This document shows positions 23,644 to 35,558 of a DNA stretch of 64,000 nucleotides, piece by piece. The position numbers were made by a program, and so were the translations under genes. Where the stretch lies: assembly GCA_029931535.1 (NCBI GenBank), contig JAQPZY010001190.1:248001-312000 (forward strand). The letters are read 5' to 3'. Under the pieces are notes generated by a model. It was not told the DNA's origin and made no database searches. It saw only the letters and a program-made list of their open reading frames with translations. Numbering within the stretch: the stretch's first letter is position 1; every line of letters starts with the position of its first letter. This stretch comes from Margaritifera margaritifera. Its lineage: Eukaryota > Mollusca > Bivalvia > Unionida > Margaritiferidae.

Positions 23644-26200
23644 TACACAGACATATGCAAATGCATACAGTACAAATACAAAAAATTTGAAAGTCATTGT
23701 TTGTTAAATTGAAGGCAGCCACAGTAATACTTACTGATTTTTTTCAGCTGATCATTATATGCATCTCTCTTATTTTACAGTCTTTTTTCATGCCTTGTTC
23801 TCTTACTTAGCCCCTATGGACACAGTTATGCATCACATTTCCCTTTAATTTTCTTTCCTTTTAGTTCTGTTTCCCTTCATCTATAAAACACTGGGGTGTC
23901 AACAAGGTCCTTAGTTTCCTGTAATAGGATGCATTGTGGCAGTTTGAGTGTCTGTCCATCTCTCTTCTAAGCCTTGAACACATAAGGGCAGAAAACAGAG
24001 GTTAAACTAGAAAGTCTTAAATCAGGCATCATGCATAGGTTGTAAATTGAAATCATTAACTTTTGATGTTAATGAAGACCATTTAAGAATCCTCAAACTT
24101 TTGTTACTATTTCTCTTAGTTTATGTGTAGCATGTCAGAAGTTTGGGGCATTGACATTGATGGTACAGCACTCCCTCACTATAAGGCCCTTCATTATAAC
24201 ACAGTTCTGTTATAAGACTAGTATCGTCATGAATCCCACTTCATTAAGTGGTAGTAAAATTATATGTACCTAGTACTTCATTACAAGTTGGTCTCATTAT
24301 AAGGCAGTGTACCCTGACTTCAACAGCTTAAAAGCCCAAATTTAGAGATGGTACTTGAAGTAAATTTGATCATTGAAATTAAGCTTGCAAGTTAAGGAAC
24401 TAAAGTTATGAAAATTAATAAAGTTCTATAAGTCTAGCTTTACTTTAATTAAAGTTATGGAGTATCCAAATGTTTAATTAAAGTTATGGAGTATCCAAAT
24501 GTTCAAACTTTAAGCTGGAACTTGAGTTTCTTGCGCAGAAAGTTTTGATAATGCAGGGCCTGAACGTAGAAAATAATGCAGGGTGTGAAGATACAAAATC
24601 TTCAGTGAATTAGAAACTTGTAGACTTTGCATTGTCAAAACTGTTTCAGCACAAATGTTATAGTCCACAAATTTTGACATACAACAGCAATGAATAAATA
24701 CAATTTGTGCCAACCTGAGAGCCTAGTTTTTGACAATTATATTTGTATTAATAATAGCATAATTTATGTTGGCACTGGCAATTGCCAAAATCACAGTAGC
24801 AATAAAAAGTTGCAGATTGTGATGCACTTAAATAAAAACAATCTTTTTGGTGATTGAAAATTTAGGGCTTATACTGTTTTCTGCAGATTTTCACCTTGAA
24901 TTCACTGACATTTGCAAGTGCTACATTACATTCAGCTCTCCCTCACTATTGAGGCCCATGAATGTGGATTGCATTACATACCAAACCCCCGTTGTAATGA
25001 GATAGATCAAAAACTTGTTTATTTATATATGTATGTGAAAGGGGGTTGGGGGTGTTATTAAAAAATTCCCAAAATAAGATAATTATGACATTATCTATGT
25101 TCACAAAATATATTTGTGACATCGTAATAAGTATGCACTCAGACTTGTCAAATAACATCATGCATAAAAATTAAGATATCCAGCTGAAACTTTGTGTTGT
25201 TTCTTGAATCTAAACTTGCTTTGGTAAGTTTACATCTTAAATTGATCATGTCTGAACTGGGCTACCTTGTTTCAATAAATACCTCAGTCGATGTTCATTA
25301 CTAATCTAGTCCTGACTTAAGTCAGTGAAAGCCATTTTGAGTCAGTATTCACTCAGGTAACATTACTCTTTTCATCTGTTTCTTTGCTTAAAAAAATGGT
25401 ATTTGAGCAATTCACGAATCACATTTGCTTCTTGTGAAGTTACAATGACTTCAAGATCTCTGCTTGATTTCCTCAATGGAAAATTCCATTCATGTGGCAC
25501 TAGGGCAATATTTGCATCACATAGACAGTGAAATGAACTGACCTCACTACATGTGTTTGTTTTTGCTTTCAGCACAATCAGTTTGCTAATTAGGTTGAAG
25601 CTATGTTACTATTAATAGCACACTTACAGGCCCACGTCATTGGTTCCCTTTGTAGTGTATCAACCTCATGTATACCGGCCATAATGTACTGGCAGTATAC
25701 ATAAAAAAAATTGTGTAATGGACTCAGACCCTAAATGGCTGAAGAATTTAAAGTTTGGCATACACTAAGCAAGTGAGAAACCCCAAAATGACTGTTGCTT
25801 TCTGTCTGGTGACTGAATAACACATGCAGGCTGTATTGGAAGGTCTTGATCACTAGTCTTGATAAAGAGTTAGATAAGTTTATGTCATGCTTATCAAATA
25901 TGCAGTTGTTTATTGCTACATGGTCTGCTTCAGATCACATGAAGGATTATAATTATTGCACGCTTAGAAATTCTGGCTTGATTTGCATGTTATGGATAAG
26001 GAATATAATGGCTTACACTCATCAAATATAATAGTGACTTATTAGAGAAAAAGGCAGATTCTGGGAACAAGTTTGAGTGATGCCAAACTTGAATAAAATA
26101 GTTTTATAAATCTTTAAACTAATGAATATTGGAAAGTAGAAATTTAGTTGTTTATTTGACATTTTTAAGTGAGGTCCATGGTGTAATCATATTACATTCA
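23644..26200. other. Intron 4 remainder with MITE-like ends
   Basis: At 24166-24330 there are repeated ATTATAA(G/C) blocks after TACAGCACTCCCTCACTATA, a single pogo-like end. Another such end, CAGCTCTCCCTCACTATT, starts at 24933. The rest is not recognised. Confidence 0.4.
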
Positions 26201-26346
26201 GAATCGCATTATATCCAGAATTGCATTATATCCAGAATTATGTTATATCCAGAATTGTGTTATATCCAGAATTGCTTTATATCCAGAATTACATTATATC
26301 CAGAATCATGTTATAATGAAGGGCTTTATAATGAAGGAGAGCTGTA
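26195..26346. repeat. Short tandem repeat leading to a MITE end
   Basis: About seven units of TTATATCCAGAAT(T/C)(A/G)C (19 bp), then TTATAATGAAGGGCTTTATA and GGAGAGCTG-TA. The final 9 bp are the inverted form of the CAGCTCTCC end at 24933, so the stretch 24933-26344 could be one element. The left flank lacks the expected TA. Confidence 0.55.
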
Positions 26347-26736
26347 ATTTCAAGGTTGTATCAGCGATGCAATGGATTAAATTTTTTAACAAAGAAACAC
26401 GCAGAAATGCATAGTTCAGCAATAAATTGAACTTTTATTAGTTCGAAAAGAAAACTTGAGGAGAAAGGAGAAATTATGAAAGAAAGTACTAGCTTATATT
26501 GGGCAAATTCTAGTTCCAACCTGGAAAATTCTAGAATTTGTGTATTGAGCAGATTAAAATATTATGTCACAGATACTCTAAATTCAATGAGTTCCTGCAA
26601 ATTTAATGACATTGCATGATTTACAGAAAGAAAAATTATGTAAATTTTTACTGTTTTCTATTTCTGACATTATTGTATAATCAGTACCTTGCCTGTTTAA
26701 AAATACTATATCACCTTTGTGACTATTCCCTTTCAG

Positions 26737-26913
26737 TCAAATTATCCAGTGGGGAATCTATCACATTTCTCGACACACCTGGACATGCAGCATTTTCAGC
26801 CATGCGAGCACGTGGGGCCCAGGTGACAGACATCATTGTTCTTGTAGTAGCAGCTGATGATGGAGTCATGCAGCAAACTGTGGAATCAATTCAGCATGCA
26901 AGGCAAGCAAATG
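26737..26913 (+). CDS. MTIF2: MTIF2 exon e: G3 DTPGH and switch II
   Basis: Encodes [20 protein letters not shown] and [11 protein letters not shown], the most conserved part of IF2. His167 in DTPGH is the position known in this family to support GTP hydrolysis. Acceptor tttcag, donor gttagt, phase 1 on both sides. It joins exon d through a split Val codon, giving the short variable loop KLSSGES. Confidence 0.96.
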
Positions 26914-27299
26914 GTTAGTCATTTCATTATCTTCATAGGACTTTTTTTAAGTGGAATATAGTGAAACCTTTTTCAAAGAACAATGTGTTGCCATATATGA
27001 ACAAGTGTCCTTTATTTTAGAGGTGTCTGCTTTAGCAGGTATCATTGCAACATCAATAAAATACACCACAACCATGATTTTCTGACCCTCAGTTATCAAA
27101 ATTTTAAAGAATATGATTCCAGGACCCAGCACTCTCGAAATGGTTATTTAGTTGTTTCTTCCAGTAACCTAGAAAGTTCCATGATATTAAACTTGCTTTG
27201 TACCTCTGCAATCTTGGATTCAGTTCTTGTTTACTACATTTGTATAGATATGTGACCACTCGGTGATAATAGCATGTTTGAGTACTTTGACTTCCTCCA

Positions 27300-27715
27300 A
27301 CTGAAACAGTACTGTTCACAACATGTGAGCCTACAGACTCTTACAACAAAAGTGAACCTACAAGCTCTTACAATGAACATGTGAGTCTATGAGCTCTTAC
27401 AACAAATGTGAGCCTGTGAGCTCTTACAATGAACATGTGAGTCTATGAGCTCCTATAACAAATGTGAGCCTGTGAGCTCTTACAATGAACATGTGAGTCT
27501 ATGAGCTCCTATAACAAATGTGAGCCTGTGAGCTCTTACAATGAACATGTGAGTCTATGAGCTCCTATAACAAGTGTGAGCCTGTGAGCTCTTACAATGA
27601 ACATGTGAGTCTATGAGCTCCTATAACAAATGTGAGCCTGTGAGCTCTTACAATGGACATGTGAGTCTATGAGCTCTTACAACAAATGTGAGCATATGAG
27701 CTCTTACAACAAATG
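27300..27715. repeat. Minisatellite, 29-bp unit organised as 58-bp pairs
   Basis: Alternates ACATGTGAGTCTATGAGCTC + TTACAACAA and ATGTGAGCCTGTGAGCTC + TTACAATGA, giving a 58-bp higher-order unit repeated about five times, with single 29-mers at both edges. Related to the array at 28165-28490. Confidence 0.9.
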
Positions 27716-28164
27716 TATACATGGTATACAATAACCAAAATGAAAATCAAACCAACTTGAAATTCAACCTTTATCCCAATCTGCATGTTAGGGTTAGAGC
27801 TGAAACTATTTGTATGTAAGCTATTGACAATGTACATGTCATACCTTGCTTATTTTGTAATTCTTTCATTTGCTGTACATCATTTACCTCTTATTATGAC
27901 AGGATTTAGTTTGAAAGACATGTCTTTGTTGTATATATCTGACAATTTAGGTAAAACATCTTAGGATCATCTTGATATTGTTTCATACTGGTACATATAT
28001 ACTTTCATGAAAAAAATTGATCATGCAAACTGGATATACTGCCTGGACATGCACATCAACTAACACCAGATGTACCACATATATATTAGTTTACACAGTT
28101 ACCAGTTTTGGAAACATTTACAAGCAGTAAACTAAACTAAGCCATTTACATATGTAAATGTTGC

Positions 28165-28490
28165 AGCCTTACATGTGAGCCTACAAGCTCTTACAACAAA
28201 CATGTAAGTCTATGAGCTTTTACAACAAACATGTACGTCTATGAGCTCTTACAACAAACATGTAAGTCTATGAGCTTTTACAAACAGACATGTAAGTCTA
28301 TGAGCTCTTACAACAAACATGTAAGTCTATGAGCTTTTACAACAAACATGTAAGTCTATGAGCTTTTACAACAGACATGTAAGCCTGTGAGCTCTTACAA
28401 CAAACATGTAAGTCTATGAGATCTTACAACAAACATGTAAGCATGTGAGCTATTACAACAAACATATCAGCCTGTGAGTTCTTACAACAG
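28165..28490. repeat. Minisatellite, 29-bp unit, second array
   Basis: About 11 units of ACATGTAAGTCTATGAGCTT + TTACAACAA, the same unit family as at 27300-27715 but not paired into 58-mers. About 450 bp of non-repeat sequence separates the two arrays. Confidence 0.9.
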
Positions 28491-28600
28491 CTGTCTAGGC
28501 TTTGTAATGTAATATGTTAAAACTTGTTTACATTTATAGGTTAGTGGTGGTCTATCAATTGGTCATTGATTTCCTCAGGATGTTTTTTTTCTTCCACTTA

Positions 28601-28830
28601 ACCATCTATACTCGTATACAAGTCATATCCAACTGCAAACTGCATAGACCCAAATCTGCCAGTGCATAATGCGGTAGATCTGGCTCTGTGCAGTTTGTTC
28701 GGATTGATCAGTTAAACAAACAACATAGACCCTGATCTGCCAGTGCATCCTGATCTGCCAGCATATTATGCAACTGCAGATCAGGGTCTATGTTGTTTGC
28801 AGACAGACCCAACTTACATGTGAATATATA
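28601..28830 (+). mobile_element. Double-hairpin MITE, copy 3
   Basis: Hairpin A then hairpin B. Ends are ACCATCTATACTCGTATACA and GTGAATATATATGGT. Hairpin B contains an extra partial duplication of TGATCTGCCAG. It lies in intron 5, upstream of the 50-nt exon f. Confidence 0.85.
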
Positions 28831-29256
28831 TGGTGATAGACCACTATACACCATAACCTTTGCAGTCAAAAACATGTAAGTTGAAATCTAAGCATACAAT
28901 CTGACTTGATCAAATCTAAATATTCAGAAGTTTCTTTTTATGTTAGCCATTGTATAATGTTAGCTGCATCTCTTCCCACTGGTGTATGAGCTTCAAAATA
29001 GCTTGCTATTTTATTACTGTAGTACAGTCTGATTATGTTAATCTGGTGCAAAATGTTCTTGTTATCCCTGTACTTTATGAAGTAAAGGCAAGAATTATGT
29101 TATCCTGCCTGTCCAAATATGTGTGCTTGCATAGTGATGTGCAACAACACCTACACTGTTCTAGACATAGTCTTGAAATTTGGGATAATGATTGGGGATG
29201 GTCTATAGATGTTTACAACTGTTTTAGAATTTTGGTCCATCCCCTGCACAGAGCCT

Positions 29257-29290
29257 TGGTGGTGGTGGTGGTGGTGGTGGTGGTGGTGGG
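29257..29290. repeat. (GGT)n microsatellite
   Basis: About ten GGT triplets. The apparent poly-Val and poly-His frames across it are artefacts of the repeat. Confidence 0.95.
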
Positions 29291-29527
29291 GTAGGGACAC
29301 TTTGGCTGCTATATTATTGTTTATAAAATGTGGAGTAATTTCAGGAGTCTTGATCGTTGCACAACTCATTCTACACTGCTCAAGGTAAAGACTTGAAACC
29401 TTGTGATTTTATTGCGGGTTGTCTGTAGATGTGTCTTAGAATGTTTGACCACTGTCCACTCTCAGGGGGTGAAGCGAGGATGTACCCCCGGGTCATAATT
29501 CAGAAACTGTTGAGACTCCCACCTCCA

Positions 29528-29531
<4 letters not shown>

Positions 29532-29603
<72 letters not shown>
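29532..29603. repeat. (TA)n microsatellite
   Basis: About 36 uninterrupted TA dinucleotides. Confidence 0.97.
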
Positions 29604-29607
<4 letters not shown>

Positions 29608-30112
29608 GAATTCATTTATTTTTATGATTGTAAATTTGTCAATTTTCATTGTTTTGTGAAAAATGGCATTTTCATTGCTACTTATATTCATGGATTGGGA
29701 AATGGGTTCTATTGTTCCCAGAGGAAGAAAAAAAAGATTTGCATTGGGTCTTTTAATTCATGGTTTGTATCAACCATGAAATACACGAAAATTTGGTACA
29801 CTACAAAAAATAGTGAATTGACAGAATATCTATGCTGACTGGGCATGACAAGACAAATCTTGATATGCCTCCAAAATTGGCCCCTGATTATACCATTGCA
29901 GGGGAGTGTGGGGATATGTGTTTTACAAAGACACTCTTGTTTAAAATGTCAGTTTGACATAACTTTTGGGTAAAATTTGGACAAGATTTTTAATGACCTC
30001 TGATACAGTGTTTACATTTTGTATCATATTATTGCAAAATTTGGATGAACTGGAGTCAGATTATAGAGGTTTAACTGTATTTTAATCTTTATTATGTATG
30101 TTTTCTTTTCAG

Positions 30113-30162
30113 TTCCTATTATTGTAGCAATCAATAAAATAGACAAGCGAGAAGCAGATTTG
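30113..30162 (+). CDS. MTIF2: MTIF2 exon f: G4 NKID micro-sized exon
   Basis: Only 50 nt. Codes PIIVAINKIDKREADL, including the guanine-specificity motif NKID (residues 217-220). Acceptor ttttcag, donor gtgagt; it enters in phase 1 and leaves in phase 0. Skipping it would shift the frame and remove guanine recognition. Inverted hairpin MITEs lie in the introns on both sides (28601-28830 and 31696-31914). Confidence 0.93.
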
Positions 30163-30179
30163 GTGAGTATCAAGTATTT

Positions 30180-31030
30180 TAATACACTTGAAACTAGTAA
30201 TTTTACCACTGAAACAAAATGAAATGCAGATGGAATGAAAAATGAATGGAAGAAAGAAAAAATGCAGATGGAATGAATAATGACTGCAAACAAAATGATA
30301 CATGCATTTGAAAATGGAAAACCCAAAAAGCAGAATGATGACTGATAAATGATAATGGAACTCAAACATGAATGCATTTCATAAATGGATATGAAAATGT
30401 ATTGCTTTCAAACTGCTGCTGAATTGCCATGGTTGAAGGCCCTCTCACATAATAATCCAGGATTATATTCTTTACACTGGCAGTCTATTTTTCACCCCTT
30501 ACAAGCCATGACATTGTTCTTGTCAAGGCAGACATAAACAAGTGAAATTGATGAGATGCCATCACCAGTGGCTGGATCTGTACAATTTTTCTTTGAATGA
30601 AATAAGAAAAAAAATTACTTTTGCAGTTGTGTTTACATTTCTTTTAGTTGTAAATTTAGCCTTGTCTTTTGCATTTTATACTTTTGTTATTTTATTAAAG
30701 AATACTTTTAATAAGACAAGATACAAAAGCAGTAGTTCTATCACTTGAATACTATGGGAATGGAAAACCCAACTTAGGTGAATGTATTTCCATTTCATTT
30801 CAAATGAACAAAAATGAAAGGAAATGATGAACAGAAGCAATGAATGCCAAATCAAAGCAATGAATGCAAAATCAGAATGCATTTCTGAGACATGAATGAA
30901 AAACCATGAGAAGATTACTGCAATGCATCCATGAATGGAATGCAAATGGAACACAAATTAAAAGAATTCAAATGCATTTTAAATGCAAATGAAGTGCAAA
31001 TGGAATGCAAACAAAATGCAGATTTGGTAA
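30180..31030. repeat. Degenerate GAATGCA-rich low-complexity region
   Basis: Two patches (30210-30400 and 30780-31025) filled with short words such as AAATGAATGCA, AAATGGAATGCAAA and ATGAAAAATGAATGGA, with no fixed period. Non-coding. Confidence 0.65.
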
Positions 31031-31695
31031 AATTTCTTGTTAAAGAGTCTGTAATTATAGATAACACAGTTATGTCAATAATTTGAATCACCAGTTTTAC
31101 ATTTTTGGTATGATTTCAAATCATAAACAAAATTAAAGGAATTTCTTTGGTTCATGAATTAGAAGTATTTGATAATTTGATTGGTTTCCATTTTTGTTCT
31201 TCACAAGGGCATAAGGTAACAGCTGTATTATATTGCATTTAATTGCTTTAATTACTAAGGAAATTGTATCCAAAAAGAAAAGCAACCCAAGACCAAAAGA
31301 GTCTCAAACCTAGTAAAAATATGTCAGCATCAGCAGTGCTTGTATATATATGAAGGGTACTTTTTATATGCATGACAAAGACAGACTCTTGCATGACTTT
31401 TCATTATATATGAAATTGTAAAACAATGGAATAATATTAGATGTCATGAAGCAAATGGCATCTTTCATTATTCAACTAGTTTAATAAATTTAATAACAAT
31501 GAACACTAGATTTGGTTTATAACATAACTTCAAAGACATTGCCTTTCTTATGATTTTGTTACTTGGTATTCCTAGGTGTTATGTTACAGTGACATTCAAT
31601 ACAGTGAATTATGTCAGACCCTATAATGGATACTCAGTTGACCATAAAACTGTGTCCTATGTGGACAGGTGTCCTTCATATTTGGGTGAAATATG

Positions 31696-31914
31696 TACCA
31701 TATATACTCGCTTATAAGTAGAGTCCAATTGCAAACAACATAGACCCTGATCTGCCATTGCATAATGTGCTGGCAGATCAGAGTCTATGTTTGTTCTACT
31801 GATTACTGATAACAAACTGCATGGACCTAGATCTACCATCAGAGTATGCAATGGCAGATCTGGGTGAGTGCAGTTTGTAGTTGGACTCGACTTATAAGTG
31901 AGTATATAATGTTA
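31696..31914 (-). mobile_element. Double-hairpin MITE, copy 4 (inverted)
   Basis: Hairpin B comes first (AACAACATAGACCCTGATC), then A (AACTGCATGGACCTAGATC), so it is opposite to copies 1-3. Ends TACCATATATACTCGC and GAGTATATAATGTTA. It lies in intron 6, downstream of exon f. Confidence 0.85.
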
Positions 31915-31957
31915 GTAAACTTAAGAAATGGACATTCATAAATGTCCTTAATCAGCA

Positions 31958-32490
31958 GATGTTGTTTGTATAGTGTCCATGTTTGTATAGTGTCCATTAG
32001 TGTCCATGTTTGTATAGTGTCCATTAGTGTCCATGTTTGTATAGTGTCCATTAGTGTCCATGTTTGTATAGTGTCCATTAGTGTCTATGTTTGTATAGTG
32101 TCCATTAGTGTCCATGTTTGTATAGTGCCCATTAGTGTCCATGTTTGTATAGTGTCCATTAGTGTCCATGTTTGTATAGTGTCCATTAGTGTCCATGTTT
32201 GTATAGTGTCCATTAGTGTCCATGTTTGTATAGTGTCCATTAGTGTCCATGTTTGTATAGTGTCCATTAATACAGGTTTGTATAGTGTCCATTAGTGTCC
32301 ATGTTTGTATAGTGTCCATTAGTGTCCATGTTTGTATAGTGTCCATTAGTGTCCATGTTTGTATAGTGTCCATTAGTGTCCATGTTTGTATAGTGTCCAT
32401 TAGTGTCCATGTTTGTATAGTGTCCATTAGTGTCCATGTTTGTATAGTGTCCATTAGTGTCCATGTTTGTATAGTGTCCATTAATACAGG
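31958..32490. repeat. Minisatellite, 27-bp unit, about 20 copies
   Basis: Unit TGTTTGTATAGTGTCCATTA + GTGTCCA, nearly identical. A TAATACAGG variant at about 32266-32278 also closes the array at 32481-32490. 27 is a multiple of 3, which produces long empty frames on both strands. Confidence 0.95.
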
Positions 32491-32579
32491 TTTCATTGTA
32501 TTTATGAAGTTGTGTTACGACTCTGTAGCACCTATATGGTAGGCTAAAAAAAATCCTTTTGTCTTTTCTCTCACTTCAG

Positions 32580-32669
32580 GAACTTACAAAAAGAATGCTT
32601 TTAGAACAAAACATTGTACTAGAAGACTTGGGAGGTGATGTCCAGGCTGTTCCCATATCAGCACTCAAG
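32580..32669 (+). CDS. MTIF2: MTIF2 exon g: G5
   Basis: Thirty codons (227-256), ending with GGDVQAVPISALK. The SALK is the G5 motif that closes the nucleotide pocket. Acceptor cacttcag, donor gttggt, phase 0 on both sides. A 27-bp minisatellite ends about 90 nt upstream of the acceptor. Confidence 0.95.
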
Positions 32670-33241
32670 GTTGGTTTAAAAAAAACCCATTTTTTTATAT
32701 TATTGTTGGAACCACCTTGGTGAAAACTTAACAAAGCGATCACTCTCCAACCAGATAAAAGGCAGGCTGGAAAAAAAATAAGTCTTTTGTTTGAATGTTA
32801 AATGATAACTCTTCTATGTCTACTTGTGGCCCATAAGGCTGGATCTTATCTCATTTACTTGGCTTGAAGCAACTGATGGTAGTCTCAACCTGTGTGGGAC
32901 ATCAGTAATCACAGGTTAAACCGTGGCTGAAATTACAATGAAATTAAGTTGTGTACAAATTGTACGCTTAGAATTACAAAGGCATTCACATATATTGTAG
33001 TGTAAATTGATATTTGTGTACACATGCCATGGGGATACATCTGATTTAGGTAAACTTGCTGAGAAAACTTTTTTTTAAAAATTAGACACTCTGCTGATAT
33101 ATGATGACACAAACAAGATTATAATCAAAACCATGTAAAAAAACAAAAAAAAAACCTGATTGCAAAATACATTAGGAATATGGAGATTAACCATGAAAAT
33201 ACAAACAGTCAAAATAAATAGAATAATTATAATATGCAAGG

Positions 33242-33455
33242 TACCGTATATACTCGTGTATAATCCAGGTCCAAATGCAAACAACATAGACCCTGATCTG
33301 CCGTCGCACAATGCATGGGCAGATCAGGGTCTGTGTTGTTTGTTCTACTGATTAGTCCTTATAAACAGCATAGACCCAGATCTGCCAGCACATTATGCGA
33401 CGGCAGATCTGGGTCTGTGCAGTTGGTATTAGCTTATATGCGAGTATATACAGTA
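33242..33455 (-). mobile_element. Double-hairpin MITE, copy 5 (inverted)
   Basis: The best-preserved copy: TACCGTATATACTCGTGTAT at the left, GCGAGTATATACAGTA at the right, hairpin B then A, with arms nearly perfectly paired. In intron 7. Confidence 0.9.
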
Positions 33456-34019
33456 ATAAGAAATCCCAATCTGATGGAGCATTTTGAGAATGTTAGTGAA
33501 ACAGGGGATTTGTACTATACTGATATTTAAACTTGTATGTATGCTATTACCAAAGATGTATTGATGTGTTCCAGTTTGTAATCTTCATGTAGGAGATCTG
33601 TTAACGATACTGTGGACTTGTACTATACTGACAGTATTGGAGTTTATTTTGTTTGAGGCAGTGATGGTGTAAATAATTAATGTCAACCTATAAACTTCTT
33701 ATTTTTACATGAGGGAGTCTTTCTTTTCTCCATTACAGTGAATTTTTGTTGACAATAAATAACTCTTACAAGAAGAATTTTAGATATTTGGCCTTTAGTG
33801 TAGTTCCTAGTGATTGATTGAATTATAATTCAGCATAAGTTTAATTTTTCAGCTTGCCTGCATCAAGTGCAGGAGGGGTTATTTTATTCTTTACCCACCA
33901 CCCCCACATCATAGTTGGTGGTAGTGTTAGCAAATGTACACCTTTTATATTTAAATCAGTATCTCAGCTAATAATGCCTCTGAATTCACGAGAGTTCATT
34001 TTTACATGAAGCCTGAGGA

Positions 34020-34620
34020 GTAATACACCACTTTACTTAAAGTAGATTACTGAGACCTACTTTTCACACTTCACTGAGCATGTACACTTTTTTACATTAC
34101 AGTCAGTTTCTGGGACACCATTGCTTGTACAGTCATGAATATAGATATGTCCATGCATCATGAAAAGTACTACACCATTATACCAAAAGTAGGTCACTGT
34201 GGCATACTTTTCATGCTTTAGTAATCACATACATTTTGCACATTTAGGTCAGTTTCTGGGACACTGTTGTACAGTCATGAAAATAAATATGTGCATGCAT
34301 TCTGGAGAGTTCTGCACTTCAATAGCAAAAATTGGTCACTGTGACGTATTTTGCATGTGCCAATGATCATGTATATTTTTCATGTTTTGCTGAGGTTCTC
34401 GAACACTGTTGGTTGTACACTCATATAGTTGATGTGTGCATGCATCCTGAGGAGAACTACACCACAATATCAAAAGTACAAATAGATTACAGTGACATGA
34501 TTTTTATGCTTAAGTGATTTTGTACACCATTCATGTTTTTGTGAATTTCTTGTACTCTGTTGCTTGTACAGTCATTAAACTGGTTAAGAGCATACATCCT
34601 TATAAGTACAGCATAACTGT
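34020..34620. repeat. Decayed tandem repeat, unit about 130-150 bp
   Basis: Four to five diverged units sharing CAGTTTCTGGGACAC(C/T), TTGCTTGTACAGTCATGAA, TATGTGCATGCATCCTGA, ACACCA-TATC-AAAGTA and GGTCACTGTGACATATTTT. Non-coding. Confidence 0.7.
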
Positions 34621-34789
34621 CTCAAAGAAAATAGTAATTGTGACTTACATCAAGCAGTTGGTTTGTTTTCATCATCACTCAGTATTTTTAATCTTAAGTA
34701 TTGACAAATACAAAACTTTTTTTCTGAAAAAATATGTGCTGCCAGCTTTGCTGTCTTCTGACAGCTTTATTTCTTGTTTAAGATCGAGA

Positions 34790-34945
34790 GATATTACCAT
34801 GAAATCTGTCTTGATAGGCCACCAAAAAAGTGGTCTTTCAAGACAGGTGGTCTCTTTATAACTTGAATGATCCCTGCTTGACAAATGTGGTTTTTCATGA
34901 CAGGTGGTCTTCCAAACCAGTGGTCTTTCCAGCCATGTTTTACTG
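34790..34945. mobile_element. Single pogo-like end
   Basis: Repeated GACAGGTGGTCTTTC words ending CATGTTTTACTG-TA, the inverse of a CAGTAAAACATGG-type terminal repeat. The other end was not found. Probably a truncated DNA transposon. Confidence 0.5.
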
Positions 34946-35558
34946 TATTGGATCAAAATATGAGGAAGAATATGAGATATTTAGTGAAACTGGGGCAGTA
35001 TATTTTCATGTCCCATCATGAACATGGTAGTGGCATCTAATGTTACCCTTGTTATTCATACTTCCATTCTTCCATATGTCTATCCATCAGACCTTGGTTA
35101 AGTTTTGCAATTATGTCAGTTTTCAGGCACTGTGGTGGGACATTTGTATTTTAGGAACATATTTCTAATGAGAGCTACTTCTGTGACTTGCCATGGCAAT
35201 TCCCCACACTTTTTATTACATGTTCCCCCAGACCCCCCACCTCCCCCTCCCCCCACCCCAAGACACACACTCAGGTGCATATATAAAGTTTGGTCTAAAA
35301 ATATTCAAAAGTGTTGCTGTAATTGCAATTTTTGTATGTTTGACCTCTGACCCCCTCCCAGGGACCTGGGGGAATTGCCTTAAAGTCATACCCCACTTGC
35401 TGATGGTTACCATATTGTCAACAAATGTATCAAGTTTAGTGAATTTCCACCCAAAAGTTCAGGAGGAGGTAGAGTTACAGACAGATAGACAGGGGATTAC
35501 AATATACATACACACTAATCAAGCATATGGATACTTATGTGTGTGTCCATATTATTAG

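Larger units (their letters stand above)
31602..32498. mobile_element. TA-flanked MITE containing a nested MITE and a 27-bp array
   Basis: Left end CAGTGAATTATGTCAG (TA at 31600-31601) and right end CAGGTTTCATTG (TA at 32499-32500) are imperfect inverted repeats. Interior words TATAATGGAT, ACTGTGTCCTATGTGGACAG and GGTGTCCTTCAT resemble the GTGTCC-rich core of such MITEs. It is broken by a double-hairpin MITE (31696-31914), and its right half is a 27-bp minisatellite. Confidence 0.6.

Noticed and set aside
29151..29691. Poly-His, poly-Val and Tyr-Ile repeat frames
   Set aside because: Artefacts of the (GGT)n and (TA)n microsatellites.
26957..30077. One 3.1-kb element from TAGTGAAACC to GGTTTAACTG-TA
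   Set aside because: The ends are loosely inverted, but the left one lacks the CA of CAGTGAAACC and the flanks are not equal. Too weak to call.
31948..32496. 182-codon - strand frame and 117-codon + strand frame
   Set aside because: Both are readings of the 27-bp array (27 is a multiple of 3), with 9-residue periodic proteins and no flanking gene signal.
35193..35558. 121-codon + frame ending at the exon h acceptor
   Set aside because: It lies in intron 7, is Pro-rich because of a CCCCCT tract, and has no similarity to mtIF2; exon h is read in a phase fixed by the neighbouring exons.
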